Shown: one piece after another, positions 16,088 to 25,208 of the stretch
Layout: the number at the start of each line of letters is the position of its first letter
How positions within the stretch are numbered: the first letter of the stretch is position 1
NCBI RefSeq assembly: GCF_003173735.1
Contig: NZ_CP029551.1
Span: forward strand, 186,001 to 250,000
DNA: 64,000 nt
Direction of reading: 5' to 3'
Origin: Methylobacterium radiodurans
GTDB lineage: Bacteria; Pseudomonadota; Alphaproteobacteria; Rhizobiales; Beijerinckiaceae
The notes under the pieces: model-generated
The model's database searches: none
What the model was told of the DNA's origin: nothing
The model's input: only the letters and a program-made list of their open reading frames with translations
Program-made: the position numbers and the translations under genes

Positions 16088-17806
16088 ATGCCGAGCTTTC
16101 GTGAGGCCCGAGACCTGCTTCTCGCTCACCGCACCGACTACGCGGCGGCCTATGATGGCTTCCGCTGGCCGGACCCGGTGCCGTTCAACTGGGCGCTCGA
16201 CTGGTTCGACGCGGAACTCGCCGGCAACCCGGAGAGCCGCGCCCGGGCGGCGCTGCGGATCGTCGAGCCGGCGACCGGCTCGGACCTCGCGCTGAGCTTC
16301 GGGGACCTGAGCCGCCGCTCCAATCAGGTCGCCAACCACCTGCGCCGCCTCGGCCTCCGGCGCGGCGACCACCTGCTCCTGCTGCTCGGCAACGTGCCGG
16401 CGCTCTGGGAGACGATGCTCGCCGCGATGAAGCTCGGCGCGGTGGTGATCCCCGCCACCACGCTGCTGACCGCCGAGGAACTCGCCGACCGGTTGGAGCG
16501 CGGGCGCGCCCGGATGATCGTCGCGGGACCCGAGCAGGTCGCGCGCTTCGCGGGGCTCGACACGGCCAAGGTGCTGCGCGTCGTCACCGGGCCGGAAACG
16601 GAGGGCTGGACGGCCTACGAGGCCGCCTTCTCGGAATCCGAGAGCTTCGCGCCGGACGCTCCCTTGGAGGCGGATGACCCGCTGCTCCTCTACTTCACCT
16701 CCGGCACGACCGCGAAGCCGAAGCTGGTGCGCCACAGCCACCGCTCCTACCCGGTGGGCGCGCTCTCGACCATGTACTGGCTCGGTCTCCAGCCCGGGGA
16801 CGTGCACTGCAACGTCTCCTCGCCCGGCTGGGCCAAGCACGCCTGGTCCTCGTTCTTCGCGCCCTGGAACGCGGGCGCGACGATCCTCGTCGTCAACCAA
16901 GCACCGTTCAGCGCGCGGGTGCTGCTCGACGCCATCGCGGCCTGCGGCGCCACGACTCTGTGCGCGCCGCCGACCGTCTGGCGCCTCGTGATCCAGGAGG
17001 ACCTGACGGCGCGAAAGCTCGCGCTGCGCGAGGTCTGCGCCGCGGGCGAGCCGCTGAACCCCGAGATCATCGAGCGGATCGGCGAGGCCTGGGGCCTCAC
17101 GGTGCGCGACGGCTACGGCCAGACCGAGACGACGGCGCTCGTCGCCAACACGCCCGGCCAGCCGGTGCAGCCGGGCTCGATGGGCCGCCCGCTGCCGGGC
17201 TACCGCGCGCGGGTGCTCGACATCGACGGCCAGCCCGCCAGCGAGGGCGAGGTCTGCCTCGCGCTCGACGACGAGCGCCCGGCCGGGCTGATGCAGGGCT
17301 ACGACGACGGCGCGGGCCGCCTCTCGGGGGCGGAAGGCGCCCTCTACCGCACGGGCGACGTCGCCTTCCTCGACGCGGAAGGGCGCTTCACCTTCGTCGG
17401 GCGGGCGGACGACGTGTTCAAGTCCTCGGGCTACCGGATCAGCCCGTTCGAGCTGGAGAGCGTGCTGATCGAGCACCCGGCGGTGGCCGAGGCCGCGGTG
17501 GTGCCGGCCCCCGACGCGATCCGTCACACGGTGCCGAAGGCCTACGTCACCCTGGTCGGCACGGCGGAGGGCGGGCGCGCGACGGCGCTCGACGTGTTCC
17601 GCTTCACCAACGCCCGGCTCGCCTCGTTCAAGCGCCTGCGCGGCATCGAATTCGTGGAAGAATTGCCGAAGACGATCTCGGGCAAGATCCGCCGGGTTCA
17701 GCTGCGCCGCCTGGAGCACGAGGGACGCACCGACGACCCCTTCCGCGGCGAGGCCTTCACGCAGGCGGATTTCCCGGAGCTGCGGGAGGAGAAGAAGCCG
17801 GATTAG
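16088..17806 (+). CDS. Acyl-CoA synthetase (AMP-forming)
   Basis: The 572-residue adenylate-forming enzyme has YFTSGTTAKPKLVRHSH near residue 205, YGQTETTALVANTPG near 345, YRTGDVAFLDAEGRF near 420 and the C-terminal lysine in PKTISGKIRRVQLR near 525. These give acyl-adenylate then acyl-CoA. The LSTMYWLGLQPGDVHCNVSSPGWAKHAWS segment resembles medium-chain/benzoate-type acyl-CoA ligases rather than acetyl-CoA synthetase. It follows the valine genes by 98 bp with its own TTGGGAG site and could activate isobutyrate or related acids. The substrate is inferred from position only. Confidence 0.85.
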   Translation: MPSFREARDLLLAHRTDYAAAYDGFRWPDPVPFNWALDWFDAELAGNPESRARAALRIVEPATGSDLALSFGDLSRRSNQVANHLRRLGLRRGDHLLLLLGNVPALWETMLAAMKLGAVVIPATTLLTAEELADRLERGRARMIVAGPEQVARFAGLDTAKVLRVVTGPETEGWTAYEAAFSESESFAPDAPLEADDPLLLYFTSGTTAKPKLVRHSHRSYPVGALSTMYWLGLQPGDVHCNVSSPGWAKHAWSSFFAPWNAGATILVVNQAPFSARVLLDAIAACGATTLCAPPTVWRLVIQEDLTARKLALREVCAAGEPLNPEIIERIGEAWGLTVRDGYGQTETTALVANTPGQPVQPGSMGRPLPGYRARVLDIDGQPASEGEVCLALDDERPAGLMQGYDDGAGRLSGAEGALYRTGDVAFLDAEGRFTFVGRADDVFKSSGYRISPFELESVLIEHPAVAEAAVVPAPDAIRHTVPKAYVTLVGTAEGGRATALDVFRFTNARLASFKRLRGIEFVEELPKTISGKIRRVQLRRLEHEGRTDDPFRGEAFTQADFPELREEKKPD

Positions 17807-17819
17807 GCTTCGGAACGGC

Positions 17820-18034
17820 CGCCCATCCCCTCTCCCCGCGCGGGGAAAGGGCTCAGCCGACCTTGTCGTCGGGTGAGCGAGCCGCAGGCGACGGTGAGGG
17901 GGCGCCTCCGGAGGAGCCTCTTCCTGAACCGCCCCCTCACCCTCGCGTCGATCCCTGCGGGATCGATCGCTCGGCTCGCCCCCGACGGGGGGGTTCGCCC
18001 CTCTCCCCGCAAGCGGAGCGAGGGGATGGGCGGG
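17820..18034. repeat. Large GC-rich inverted repeat between convergent genes
   Basis: The 229-bp gap between the acyl-CoA synthetase and the minus-strand glycosyltransferase is almost entirely repeat. CCCATCCCCTCTCCCCGC near 17821 faces a GAGGGGATGGG end near 18020-18030. In the centre GTGAGGGGGCG (17894-17904) pairs exactly with CGCCCCCTCAC (17930-17940). The GAGCGAGCCG-type internal segment recurs in inverted form around 17966-17980. It resembles the 11.8-kb element and probably serves as a bidirectional terminator. Confidence 0.6.
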
Positions 18035-18035
18035 C

Positions 18036-21000
18036 TCAGAACCCGCAGGCCCGGTAGTACGCCTCCAGGTTCAGCACGGGCGGGCGCGGTACCGGCGTCA
18101 GCGCCGGTGGATCACCGAGCGCCAGGAGCGCGTCGAGCAGCACCTTCGCGTCCCGTGTCGGCGGGATCAGATGGCCGCCGCCCTCGGCCCGGATCCGCTC
18201 GGCCGGCGCGCCGAGATCGAAGGCCACGGTCGGGTAGCCGGCCTCCCGGATCTCCGAGAGCACGTAGGAGTAGGTCTCGGGCCAGACGCTCGGAAGGAAG
18301 ACGAGGTCCGGATCGGTCTCGGCGAGCAGCCGCGGCAGTTCCTCCGGCGCGTAGAGCCCGGTGACCGCCGCGTTGCCGAAGCGCAGCAGGCGCGGCGTGT
18401 CGATCGTGTGGCCGATCACCGTGAGGAAGAGCGGCGCCCGCTCGCGCGCCGCCTGCTCGCAGAGCCGCAGCAGGATCTCGTAGCCCTTGTGCTCGGCGAT
18501 GGCGCCCACGACCGCGACGTGGAGCGGCGCGCCCGGATTTCGGGCGCGGCGGGATCGGTCCGGCACGGGTTTCGGGTCAGGCTCGGGATGGGGCACCACC
18601 GCGATGTCGGTGAGGCCGAAACGTCGGGCGTAGCGCCCGGCCGTGTCGTGTGAGGGCGCCAGCAGGGCGCTCGCGCCCCGCAGCAGGCGCGCGTTGAAGG
18701 CGAGAAAGCCCGGCATGTCCGACTGGATCAGGCCCGCCTGGTCGGCGAAATCGTAGTCGAGGTCTCGCGCGACGCAGATCTGGCAGACCTGCGGGGGCGG
18801 CTCGCCGCAGTAGAAGCGCCGGCCGTCGGTGAGATTCACCCGCGGGCAGTACCACTGGAAATCGTGCAGCGTCACCGCGTAGGGCCGGCGCCCGTCGAGC
18901 AGCCCCGCCAGCACGTCGCCGGTGAGGAACAAGCGGGCATGGACGTGCAGGGCGACCGCGACACCGCGCGCCTCCAGACCGGCGAGAAGCGGCTCGATGC
19001 GGTCGGCCTTGAGGGTGAGGCTCACGCCCGCCCGGTCGAGGCTCAGCTCCCAGCGCCGGTCCTCGCCGTCGGTGTCGACGGGGCGCAGCACCGCGACCTC
19101 GTGCTCGGGGGCGCGCGGCAGGGCGCAGAGGTCGGCGATGAAGCGCTTGGTGCCTCCACCGAAGCCGTGGGTCAGGTGGAGCGTCAGGCGCGCGAAGCGG
19201 CCGGCGAGCAGGCGCAGCAGAACCGCCTCGCGCAGGGGCTCCAGCGGGTCGGCGCGGGTGAAGGCTTCGAGTTCCGGAACGTAGTCCGGGTAGAGCGCTT
19301 CAAGGCGGGCGTGGTTGACGGCGAGCAGCGCCAGCCGGGCCGCTGGGGTGAAGGAGACCGAACCCTCGTGCATGACGAAGGTGTCGGTCGCCGCGAGATG
19401 GACCCAGCCGAGGTCGCGGGCGGTCAGGCACCACTCGACCTCCTCGCAGTAGCCGCGGCCCCAGTCGAGGGAGAGCGGGCCGACCTCGTCGAGGGCGGCC
19501 CGGTTGAGGTGCATGCAGAATCCGACGCCGGTCGGGATCTCGACCGGCTCCGCCCCGTGCCCCGCGAAGGCGGCGTCGAGCGCGGCGGCGTCGAGGCCGA
19601 GCGGCGCGGGGTTGTGCTCCGTCGTGCTCGGGAAGCTCAGGATCGTCGCGGTGTTCGACATCGGCGTCACCGAGGCGATGCCGGGCCGCACGTGGCAGTG
19701 GCGGGCCAGCCGCTCGACCGCGCCCGGCGGCAGAACCGTGTCGGCGTTGAGGAGCAGCGCGTCCTCGCCGCGGGCGAGCATCGCGAGCCCCCGGTTCACC
19801 GTGGCGATGAAGCCGAGGTTTTGGGCGTTCCGTACGATGGTCAGGCCCGGGTAGCGCCGGGATTCAAGCTCCGCGAGATAGCGCCCGACCTCGGGATCCG
19901 GCGAGGCGTCGTCGATGAGGATCGCCCGCACGCGCCGGAGCGCGAGCTGCGGCAGCAGGGCGGCGAGGCAGAGTCTGAGGTCGGCGAGCCCGTCATAGAC
20001 GGGCACGATCGCGCAGACCGGCGGCGGCTGCACGGTCGGGCGCACCGCCTCGCCGGGTGTGAAGCTCGGCGCGGAACCCGCCGCAGCGCCGGGCTGGAAA
20101 GCGATGGAAGCGGTCGGCGCCCGGCGCTCGACGTCGTGGATCCGCGCCCGCAGCGCCCGGCGCCGCGCGAGGCTGAGCGCGGCCCTTTCGGACGCCCGCC
20201 CGTCCGAGCCGAGAAGCGCGGCCCGCGCCTCCGCCCGGTGCGCGCCGATCCGGCCGAGGAGATCGCTGCCGACCCGGCCGACGACCCGGCCGCTGCCCTC
20301 GGGGCCGGCGACGAGCAGGCTGCCGGGCTCGATCGGCTCCTCGAAGGCGAAGCTCGCCCAGCCGCGCCCGAAGGCGGCCCGGAGATCGGCCCGGGCGTGG
20401 GTGGTGGCGCTCGCCCGGGTGATCCCATCCGTGACGATCCTGAGCGTCGTCGGCGCGTCCTCGGCGGAACGGTCGAAGTACCAGCCGGAGAGGCCATCCG
20501 ACCCTGCCGTCTCGATGTGGAATTTCGGCCGCGCGCGCCAGGACCCGAGATCGAGCAGGGTCTCGCCCGCGCGCACGCCGAGCCGGTGCTCGGAGCCGTC
20601 CAGCACGCGCGGCGGCAGCGGCAGGCGGAAGGCGTTCCAGCCCCCCTCCCCGCCCGCCATCAGGAAGCGCCGGAAGCGGTCGAGCGGGACGGGCTCCCCA
20701 GCCTCGCCGTCGATCACGAGCTGAACCCGGGGCGTGTCGCAGGGGAAGAGCGGCGAGACCCAGCCTTCGAGGCCGTAATCGCGCACGCCCTCGATCCGGC
20801 CCGCGTAGCGGCCGGGCCCGAGGACGAAGCTCTGCCGGTGCGTCCGGCCCCCGGTCTGAACGCTCAAGGTACAGCTGCCCGCACCGGCCCTGGGCAGCGG
20901 CGCGACGAGGAGCGGCGCGCCGTCCCCGGCGAAGACCTCCACGCCCTCGATCGCGCGCTCCGGCGCGTCGCCCATCCGCACGGCGATCCGCACGGAATCG

Positions 21001-21152
21001 GGCGCCGTACCCGGTTCGAGCGCCACCGCGACGCCGCCGTTGAACGGCGCGGCCCAGGTGACCGAGCCGGGGCGGCGCAGCCAGCGTCGTCCGTCCGTGC
21101 CCAGCCGCTTCAGCTGTTTCAGAAGATCCAAGGCCGCGCGGCTCCAAAGCAT
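18036..21152 (-). CDS. Bifunctional GT2-GT4 glycosyltransferase (about 1038 aa)
   Basis: The protein has three regions. Residues about 1-350 form an Ig/beta-rich segment of unknown role. About 375-610 is a GT2 domain (CAIVPVYDGLADLRLCLAAL, the IDDASPD metal/nucleotide motif, LLLNADTVLPPGAVERL). About 690-1030 is a GT4-like domain with a cysteine-bearing LHDFQWYCPRVNLTDGRRFYCG and a C-terminal VFLPSVWPETYSYVLSE sugar-nucleotide motif. Such double transferases build surface polysaccharide or glycosylate surface structures, and sugar specificity is unknown. Upstream in-frame ATGs at 21242 and 21263 exist. I chose 21152 because the preceding residues are low-complexity shadow-like. Confidence 0.82.
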   Translation of the reverse strand: MLWSRAALDLLKQLKRLGTDGRRWLRRPGSVTWAAPFNGGVAVALEPGTAPDSVRIAVRMGDAPERAIEGVEVFAGDGAPLLVAPLPRAGAGSCTLSVQTGGRTHRQSFVLGPGRYAGRIEGVRDYGLEGWVSPLFPCDTPRVQLVIDGEAGEPVPLDRFRRFLMAGGEGGWNAFRLPLPPRVLDGSEHRLGVRAGETLLDLGSWRARPKFHIETAGSDGLSGWYFDRSAEDAPTTLRIVTDGITRASATTHARADLRAAFGRGWASFAFEEPIEPGSLLVAGPEGSGRVVGRVGSDLLGRIGAHRAEARAALLGSDGRASERAALSLARRRALRARIHDVERRAPTASIAFQPGAAAGSAPSFTPGEAVRPTVQPPPVCAIVPVYDGLADLRLCLAALLPQLALRRVRAILIDDASPDPEVGRYLAELESRRYPGLTIVRNAQNLGFIATVNRGLAMLARGEDALLLNADTVLPPGAVERLARHCHVRPGIASVTPMSNTATILSFPSTTEHNPAPLGLDAAALDAAFAGHGAEPVEIPTGVGFCMHLNRAALDEVGPLSLDWGRGYCEEVEWCLTARDLGWVHLAATDTFVMHEGSVSFTPAARLALLAVNHARLEALYPDYVPELEAFTRADPLEPLREAVLLRLLAGRFARLTLHLTHGFGGGTKRFIADLCALPRAPEHEVAVLRPVDTDGEDRRWELSLDRAGVSLTLKADRIEPLLAGLEARGVAVALHVHARLFLTGDVLAGLLDGRRPYAVTLHDFQWYCPRVNLTDGRRFYCGEPPPQVCQICVARDLDYDFADQAGLIQSDMPGFLAFNARLLRGASALLAPSHDTAGRYARRFGLTDIAVVPHPEPDPKPVPDRSRRARNPGAPLHVAVVGAIAEHKGYEILLRLCEQAARERAPLFLTVIGHTIDTPRLLRFGNAAVTGLYAPEELPRLLAETDPDLVFLPSVWPETYSYVLSEIREAGYPTVAFDLGAPAERIRAEGGGHLIPPTRDAKVLLDALLALGDPPALTPVPRPPVLNLEAYYRACGF

Positions 21153-21289
21153 CGGCGTCCCGAGCGGGCGCGGCTCCTCATAACGGTTCCGATCTGTCCG
21201 CGAAACGCCGCGGCCCTCGCGGCGGCGCTGAGCCGGCACCATATCCGCCGAACGCCCGCCCAAGCTCCCCGTCCCGCCCAGGTCCCCGC

Positions 21290-22018
21290 GTGCTCAGGAT
21301 CGCCGTTCTCGCGCTCGTCCTCCTCTACCTCATGCCGATCGCCGTCTCCGCCCTGCTCTACGCCGCCCGCGCGCGCGGCGACTGGCGCTCGGCCGACCGC
21401 TCCAGCGCGGGCCTGCTGCCCGATCCGCGCACGCACCGTCAGGCCCTCGTGCGGGTCTTCTCGGCGCGCACGGTGAGCTGGCGCGGGATTCTCGCGACCC
21501 ATGCCTGGATCGTGGTGAAGGAGGAGGGTGCCGGCACCTACAGCCGCTTCGACTACACCGCCTGGGGCCGGCCGATCTGGATCGACCGCTTCGTGCCGGA
21601 CGGGCGCTGGTTCGGCAGCGTGCCGGAGACCGTCGTGGGACTCGACGGCGCGGAGGCGGCGGCGGCGATCCCGCGCATCCGCGCGGTGATCGCGGGCTAC
21701 CGCTACGCCGCGCCCGGCGACTACACGGTCTGGCCGGGGCCGAACTCGAACACCTTCGTGGCCGCCGTGATGGCGGCCGTTCCCGAGATGCGCGCGAGCC
21801 TTCCGGCGACCGCGATCGGCAAGGACTTCCCGTATGACGGGCGCTGGTTCGGCCCGACGCCGTCCGGCACCGGGGTCCGGCTCAATCTCGGCGGCTATCT
21901 CGGGTTGACGCTCGGCTGGGTCGAGGGTGTCGAGCTCAACATCCTCGGGGCCGTCGCCGGCTTCGACCTGCGCCGCCCGGCGGTGAAGCTCCCGGCGATC
22001 GGTCGGCTCGGCTTCTGA
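21290..22018 (+). CDS. DUF3750 domain protein, membrane-anchored
   Basis: The 242-residue protein starts at a GTG (21290) with a hydrophobic N-terminus (IAVLALVLLYLMPIAVSALLY) that should anchor or export it. The body matches the DUF3750 pattern: RVFSARTVSWRGILATHAWIVVK, RFDYTAWGRPIWIDRFVPDGRW and YTVWPGPNSNTFVAAVM, the last suggesting a papain-like/NlpC-related fold with a conserved Asn-Ser-Asn. The function of the family is not established, and a periplasmic role is inferred from the anchor. It is divergent from the glycosyltransferase. Confidence 0.78.
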   Translation: MLRIAVLALVLLYLMPIAVSALLYAARARGDWRSADRSSAGLLPDPRTHRQALVRVFSARTVSWRGILATHAWIVVKEEGAGTYSRFDYTAWGRPIWIDRFVPDGRWFGSVPETVVGLDGAEAAAAIPRIRAVIAGYRYAAPGDYTVWPGPNSNTFVAAVMAAVPEMRASLPATAIGKDFPYDGRWFGPTPSGTGVRLNLGGYLGLTLGWVEGVELNILGAVAGFDLRRPAVKLPAIGRLGF

Positions 22019-22160
22019 GGCGGGCGCCACAGGACGGATGCTACGGTGCGCACGGACGTGCGCCCCCACACCGCGGACGGGCGGCCGAACGGCCAAGACA
22101 TACGGGCGAAACCCGGCCGGCCCGATGCCTGCCGCGTCAGCGAGCGCGGAAGGCAGCCCG

Positions 22161-22367
22161 ATGGTCGTCGCCCACCTGTTCCGAATCTTCAGCGCGGTTC
22201 TGTTCGCGGCGGCGCTCGTCATCGCCCCGCTCGCGAATCCGCTCCTCGTCTCGGCCTGCCTGATCCTCGGCGGCGCCCTCGCGGCGTGGCGCGGCGCGGC
22301 CGATCTCGGCCTCCTGACGGGCGCCCTCGGCCTCGTCCGGACCATGCCGGTCCGCCACCGGGCCTGA
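22161..22367 (+). CDS. Small membrane protein (68 aa)
   Basis: From ATG 22161 (GGAAGGCAG upstream) the product MVVAHLFRIFSAVLFAAALVIAPLANPLLVSACLILGGALAAWRG is nearly all hydrophobic, giving two close transmembrane helices, followed by a short basic tail. No family is recognised. A terminator-like hairpin follows at 22400-22420, which supports a transcript ending here. Confidence 0.45.
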   Translation: MVVAHLFRIFSAVLFAAALVIAPLANPLLVSACLILGGALAAWRGAADLGLLTGALGLVRTMPVRHRA

Positions 22368-22399
22368 TCCTCCGGGGCGGCCCCGGGGACCCGCAGAGA

Positions 22400-22420
22400 G
22401 CGACCGGATAGGCCGGTCGC
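22400..22420. terminator. Hairpin between convergent small genes
   Basis: GCGACCGG (22400-22407) pairs with CCGGTCGC (22413-22420) across a 5-base loop and is followed by TTCCTC on the plus strand. It lies between the plus-strand small membrane protein (ends 22367) and the minus-strand secreted protein (ends 22433), suiting bidirectional use. Confidence 0.55.
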
Positions 22421-22432
22421 TTCCTCGACGGC

Positions 22433-22888
22433 CTACCCGCCCCGGCGCAGGACCGGGCAGGCCTCGCTGGCGAAGGGGCCCAGGATGACGTCCCCCTGCT
22501 CGGGGTTGTTCACCGTGAAGGGCGCCGTGCCCTGCCGGCCCGTGAAGCCGCGCCCGAGCTGCGGCACGAACAGCCTGTCGCCGAAATCGATGAAGCACCG
22601 GTCCTGCACCGCCGTGTAGCTGAAGCTCGCCTGCGCGAGCGGTCCCGCGCCGGGGCCGGCCCCGTCGCAATAGGCGGCGACGCTGAGCGTTCCGGGCCGC
22701 TCCAGGCGGAGCGGCACCGACCGGCCGGGCAGGATCGTGACGGGCGGACCGCCGTCGCGGCTGGCCACCAGCAGGTAGGCCGAGCGGTTGTAGACCCGGC
22801 GCATGCAGCCGGCCGCGGCTTCGGCGCTCCAGGCACCCGCGAGGATCGCCGCCGCCGCCAACGCGGCGCCCCTTCTCCAGTGCATCAT
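22433..22888 (-). CDS. Secreted hypothetical protein (151 aa)
   Basis: Tandem ATGs at 22888 and 22885 open a classic signal peptide (MMHWRRGAALAAAAILAGAWSAEAAA, cleavage expected after AEA-AA). The mature part has a CMRRVYNRSAYLLVASRDGG segment, about three cysteines besides a C-terminal ACPVL, and beta-strand-rich sequence, so a small disulfide-stabilised periplasmic protein is likely. I do not know the family. The frame continues upstream to 23035, but the signal peptide decides the start. Confidence 0.7.
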   Translation of the reverse strand: MMHWRRGAALAAAAILAGAWSAEAAAGCMRRVYNRSAYLLVASRDGGPPVTILPGRSVPLRLERPGTLSVAAYCDGAGPGAGPLAQASFSYTAVQDRCFIDFGDRLFVPQLGRGFTGRQGTAPFTVNNPEQGDVILGPFASEACPVLRRGG

Positions 22889-23163
22889 GGCTCCCGAGAC
22901 CCTCACGCGACCAAGCCCTCCGGCGGAGGGCACCCGCCCAGGGTGATAGCGCGCGGGCGGCCGCCGCCAAGTCGGTTCTGAATCCCCAGTCGGTCCCGAA
23001 TCCGGAATCCGGTTCCCCCGCCGAGCCTGCGGCACCGCCCGCGGTTGTGACGGCGCCTCCGTTATGGCGGTGGACGACCGTCGAGGCCCTGCTTGACCGG
23101 ACCGGTCCCCGGTCGCATCGAGAGAACGAAAGTCGAACCCGCCGCCACGGACGCGAGTCCAGG

Positions 23164-24252
23164 ATGCCGCCCGAGACGGACCCCGATCCGCGCAAGATCA
23201 TCCATATCGACATGGATGCCTTCTACGCCTCGGTCGAGCAGCGCGACGATCCCTCCTTACGCGGTCGCCCGATCGCGGTGGGCGGCTCGCGCGAGCGCGG
23301 CGTCGTCGCCGCGGCGAGCTACGAGGCCCGCGCCTACGGTGTGCGCTCGGCCATGCCGTCGGTGACGGCGCGGCGGCGCTGCCCGGACATCGTCTTCGTC
23401 AAGCCGCGCTTCGAGGTCTACCGGGCGGTCTCGGAGGAGATTCGGGCGATCTTCGCCGCGCACACCGCGATCATCGAGCCGGTCGCCCTGGACGAGGCTT
23501 ATCTCGACGTCACCGAGAACCTGCAGGGCCTGCCGAGTGCCACCGCCGTCGCGCGCGCGATCCGGGCGGAGATCCTGGAGCGGACCGGCCTCGTCGCCTC
23601 GGCGGGCGTCTCCTACAACAAGTTCCTGGCCAAGGTCGCCTCGGACCACCGGAAGCCCGACGCGCTGTTCGTGATCCCGCCCGCCATGGGGCCGGCCTTC
23701 GTGGAGACCCTGGCGATCGGCCGCTTCCACGGGGTCGGCCCGGTCACCGAGGCGCGGATGCGCGCGCTCGGCATCGAGACCGGGCGCGACCTGCGCGAGC
23801 GCTCGCTGGAGGAGCTGACGGCGCATTTCGGGAGCGCAGCGCCCTACTACCACGCGGTCGCCCGCGGGATGGACGCGCGGCCCGTGCGGGCGCACCGCGT
23901 CCGCAAGTCGATCGGCGCCGAGACCACCTTCGGCGACGATACGGCCGACCGGTCCGTGCTGGCCGAGCGGCTGCAACCTATGATCGACCGGGTCTGGCAG
24001 GCGAGCGTGGCCAAGGGCGTGCGCGGGCGGACCGTGACGCTGAAGCTGAAGCTCTCCGACTTCGCCCTGATGACCCGCGCCCGCTCGCTCGCCGAGCCGG
24101 TCGGCGACCGCGCCGGGCTGGAGCGCCTGGCCCTCGCACTGCTCGACGAGGCGCTGCCTCTGCGCCGCAGCGCGCGCCTGATCGGCCTCAGCCTGTCCGG
24201 CCTGAGCTCCAACAACCTAGGGGATCCGGTGCAACTTGGGTTAGGGATCTGA
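23164..24252 (+). CDS. dinB: DNA polymerase IV (Y family)
   Basis: The 362-residue protein has Y-family signatures: IIHIDMDAFYASVEQRDDP at the N-terminus (first metal Asp), VALDEAYLDVT near residue 108 (catalytic Asp-Glu) and SAGVSYNKFLAKVASDHRKP with the HhH region FHGVGPVTEARMRALGI. It performs low-fidelity translesion synthesis on the beta clamp. The C-terminal little-finger domain is present, and the tail ends NNLGDPVQLGLGI. A canonical QLsLF-type clamp motif is not clear, though DPVQLGL may serve. The ATG at 23164 gives normal length. No LexA box was identified upstream. Confidence 0.92.
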   Translation: MPPETDPDPRKIIHIDMDAFYASVEQRDDPSLRGRPIAVGGSRERGVVAAASYEARAYGVRSAMPSVTARRRCPDIVFVKPRFEVYRAVSEEIRAIFAAHTAIIEPVALDEAYLDVTENLQGLPSATAVARAIRAEILERTGLVASAGVSYNKFLAKVASDHRKPDALFVIPPAMGPAFVETLAIGRFHGVGPVTEARMRALGIETGRDLRERSLEELTAHFGSAAPYYHAVARGMDARPVRAHRVRKSIGAETTFGDDTADRSVLAERLQPMIDRVWQASVAKGVRGRTVTLKLKLSDFALMTRARSLAEPVGDRAGLERLALALLDEALPLRRSARLIGLSLSGLSSNNLGDPVQLGLGI

Positions 24253-24384
24253 CTTTCTACAACTGAAGTTCATTAACCTGGCCGTTACGACGACCACAGG
24301 ATGTGTCATAAAAAATAGCGCACGTGAGTTTTTCAGGCGTTGCACCGGCACTAGGCTCGTGCACAGGACCGTTCGAGGGACCGG

Positions 24385-25137
24385 ATGCCTCGGCATTTTC
24401 TCCGCAAGCTGGAACTGTACACCCACCTCTCGGCGGCTGACCGGGAAGCGTTGGAGAGCGCCGTCGGCGAAAAGCGCCGCCGCGTCGGCCCCCGTGAGGA
24501 CATCGTCCGCGAGGGTGACCACACGGGCCACGTCAACCTGGTCCTCGAAGGCTGGGCCTGCCGCTACAAGCAGCTGGAAGACGGCAGGCGCCAGATCGTC
24601 GCCCTCTTCGTGCCGGGCGACCTATGCGATACTCATATCGACGTCCTGCGCGAGATGGACCACGCCATCGGCACGCTCACCCCCGCGACCTACGCGGAGG
24701 TCTCGCGAGACACGCTCGGCGCCATCGCGGCGCGCCATCCGCGGATCATGCAGGCCCTGTGGTGGGACACGCTGGTCTCGGCCTCGATCCAGCGGGAATG
24801 GACGGTCAATCTCGGCCAGCGCTCCGCCAGCGAGCGGCTCGGCCACCTCCTGTGCGAGCTGTTCCTGCGGCTGAGGGGCGTCGGGCTGACGGAGGGCAAC
24901 CACTGCGTGCTGCCTACGACGCAGGCCGACCTCGCGGACGCGATGGGCCTCTCGACGGTGCACATCAACCGGACGCTGCAGGACCTGCGCCGCGCCGGGC
25001 TGATCGTGCTGAAGGGGCGCAACCTCACGATACCGGACCTCGCAGCCTTGCAGGCCGCCTCGCTGTTCACGCCGAACTACCTGCACTTCGACCATATCGG
25101 GCGGCACCTCGACGCCGTTGAACCCGTGGCCGTGTAG
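24385..25137 (+). CDS. Crp/Fnr-family transcriptional regulator
   Basis: The 250-residue protein has a cyclic-nucleotide-binding-like beta barrel (residues about 10-130, REDIVREGDHTGHVNLVLEGWACRYKQL and FVPGDLCDTH) and a C-terminal winged HTH (LPTTQADLADAMGLSTVHINRTLQDLRRAGLI). It lacks the FNR N-terminal cysteine cluster, so it is not an obvious oxygen sensor. Related alphaproteobacterial regulators of this type often accompany PAS/HWE kinases, and one follows 71 bp downstream. An AT-rich 130-bp leader lies upstream. Effector unknown. Confidence 0.85.
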   Translation: MPRHFLRKLELYTHLSAADREALESAVGEKRRRVGPREDIVREGDHTGHVNLVLEGWACRYKQLEDGRRQIVALFVPGDLCDTHIDVLREMDHAIGTLTPATYAEVSRDTLGAIAARHPRIMQALWWDTLVSASIQREWTVNLGQRSASERLGHLLCELFLRLRGVGLTEGNHCVLPTTQADLADAMGLSTVHINRTLQDLRRAGLIVLKGRNLTIPDLAALQAASLFTPNYLHFDHIGRHLDAVEPVAV

Positions 25138-25208
25138 TCGGTTGTGCTCGATGCAAATCGGCTCTGGCGCGAGCGGCGAGTGGTTCGTCCCAGCGGACGC
25201 GACAACCC

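Noticed and set aside
17893..17940. Central stem of the 17.8-kb repeat as an attachment site or small RNA
   Set aside because: It lies between convergent genes within a REP-like element, there is no integrase nearby, and a bidirectional terminator explains it better.
22137..23213. 358-codon minus-strand frame over the secreted protein and dinB upstream region
   Set aside because: The secreted-protein frame has a clear signal peptide in another frame; this one is arginine-rich without motifs.
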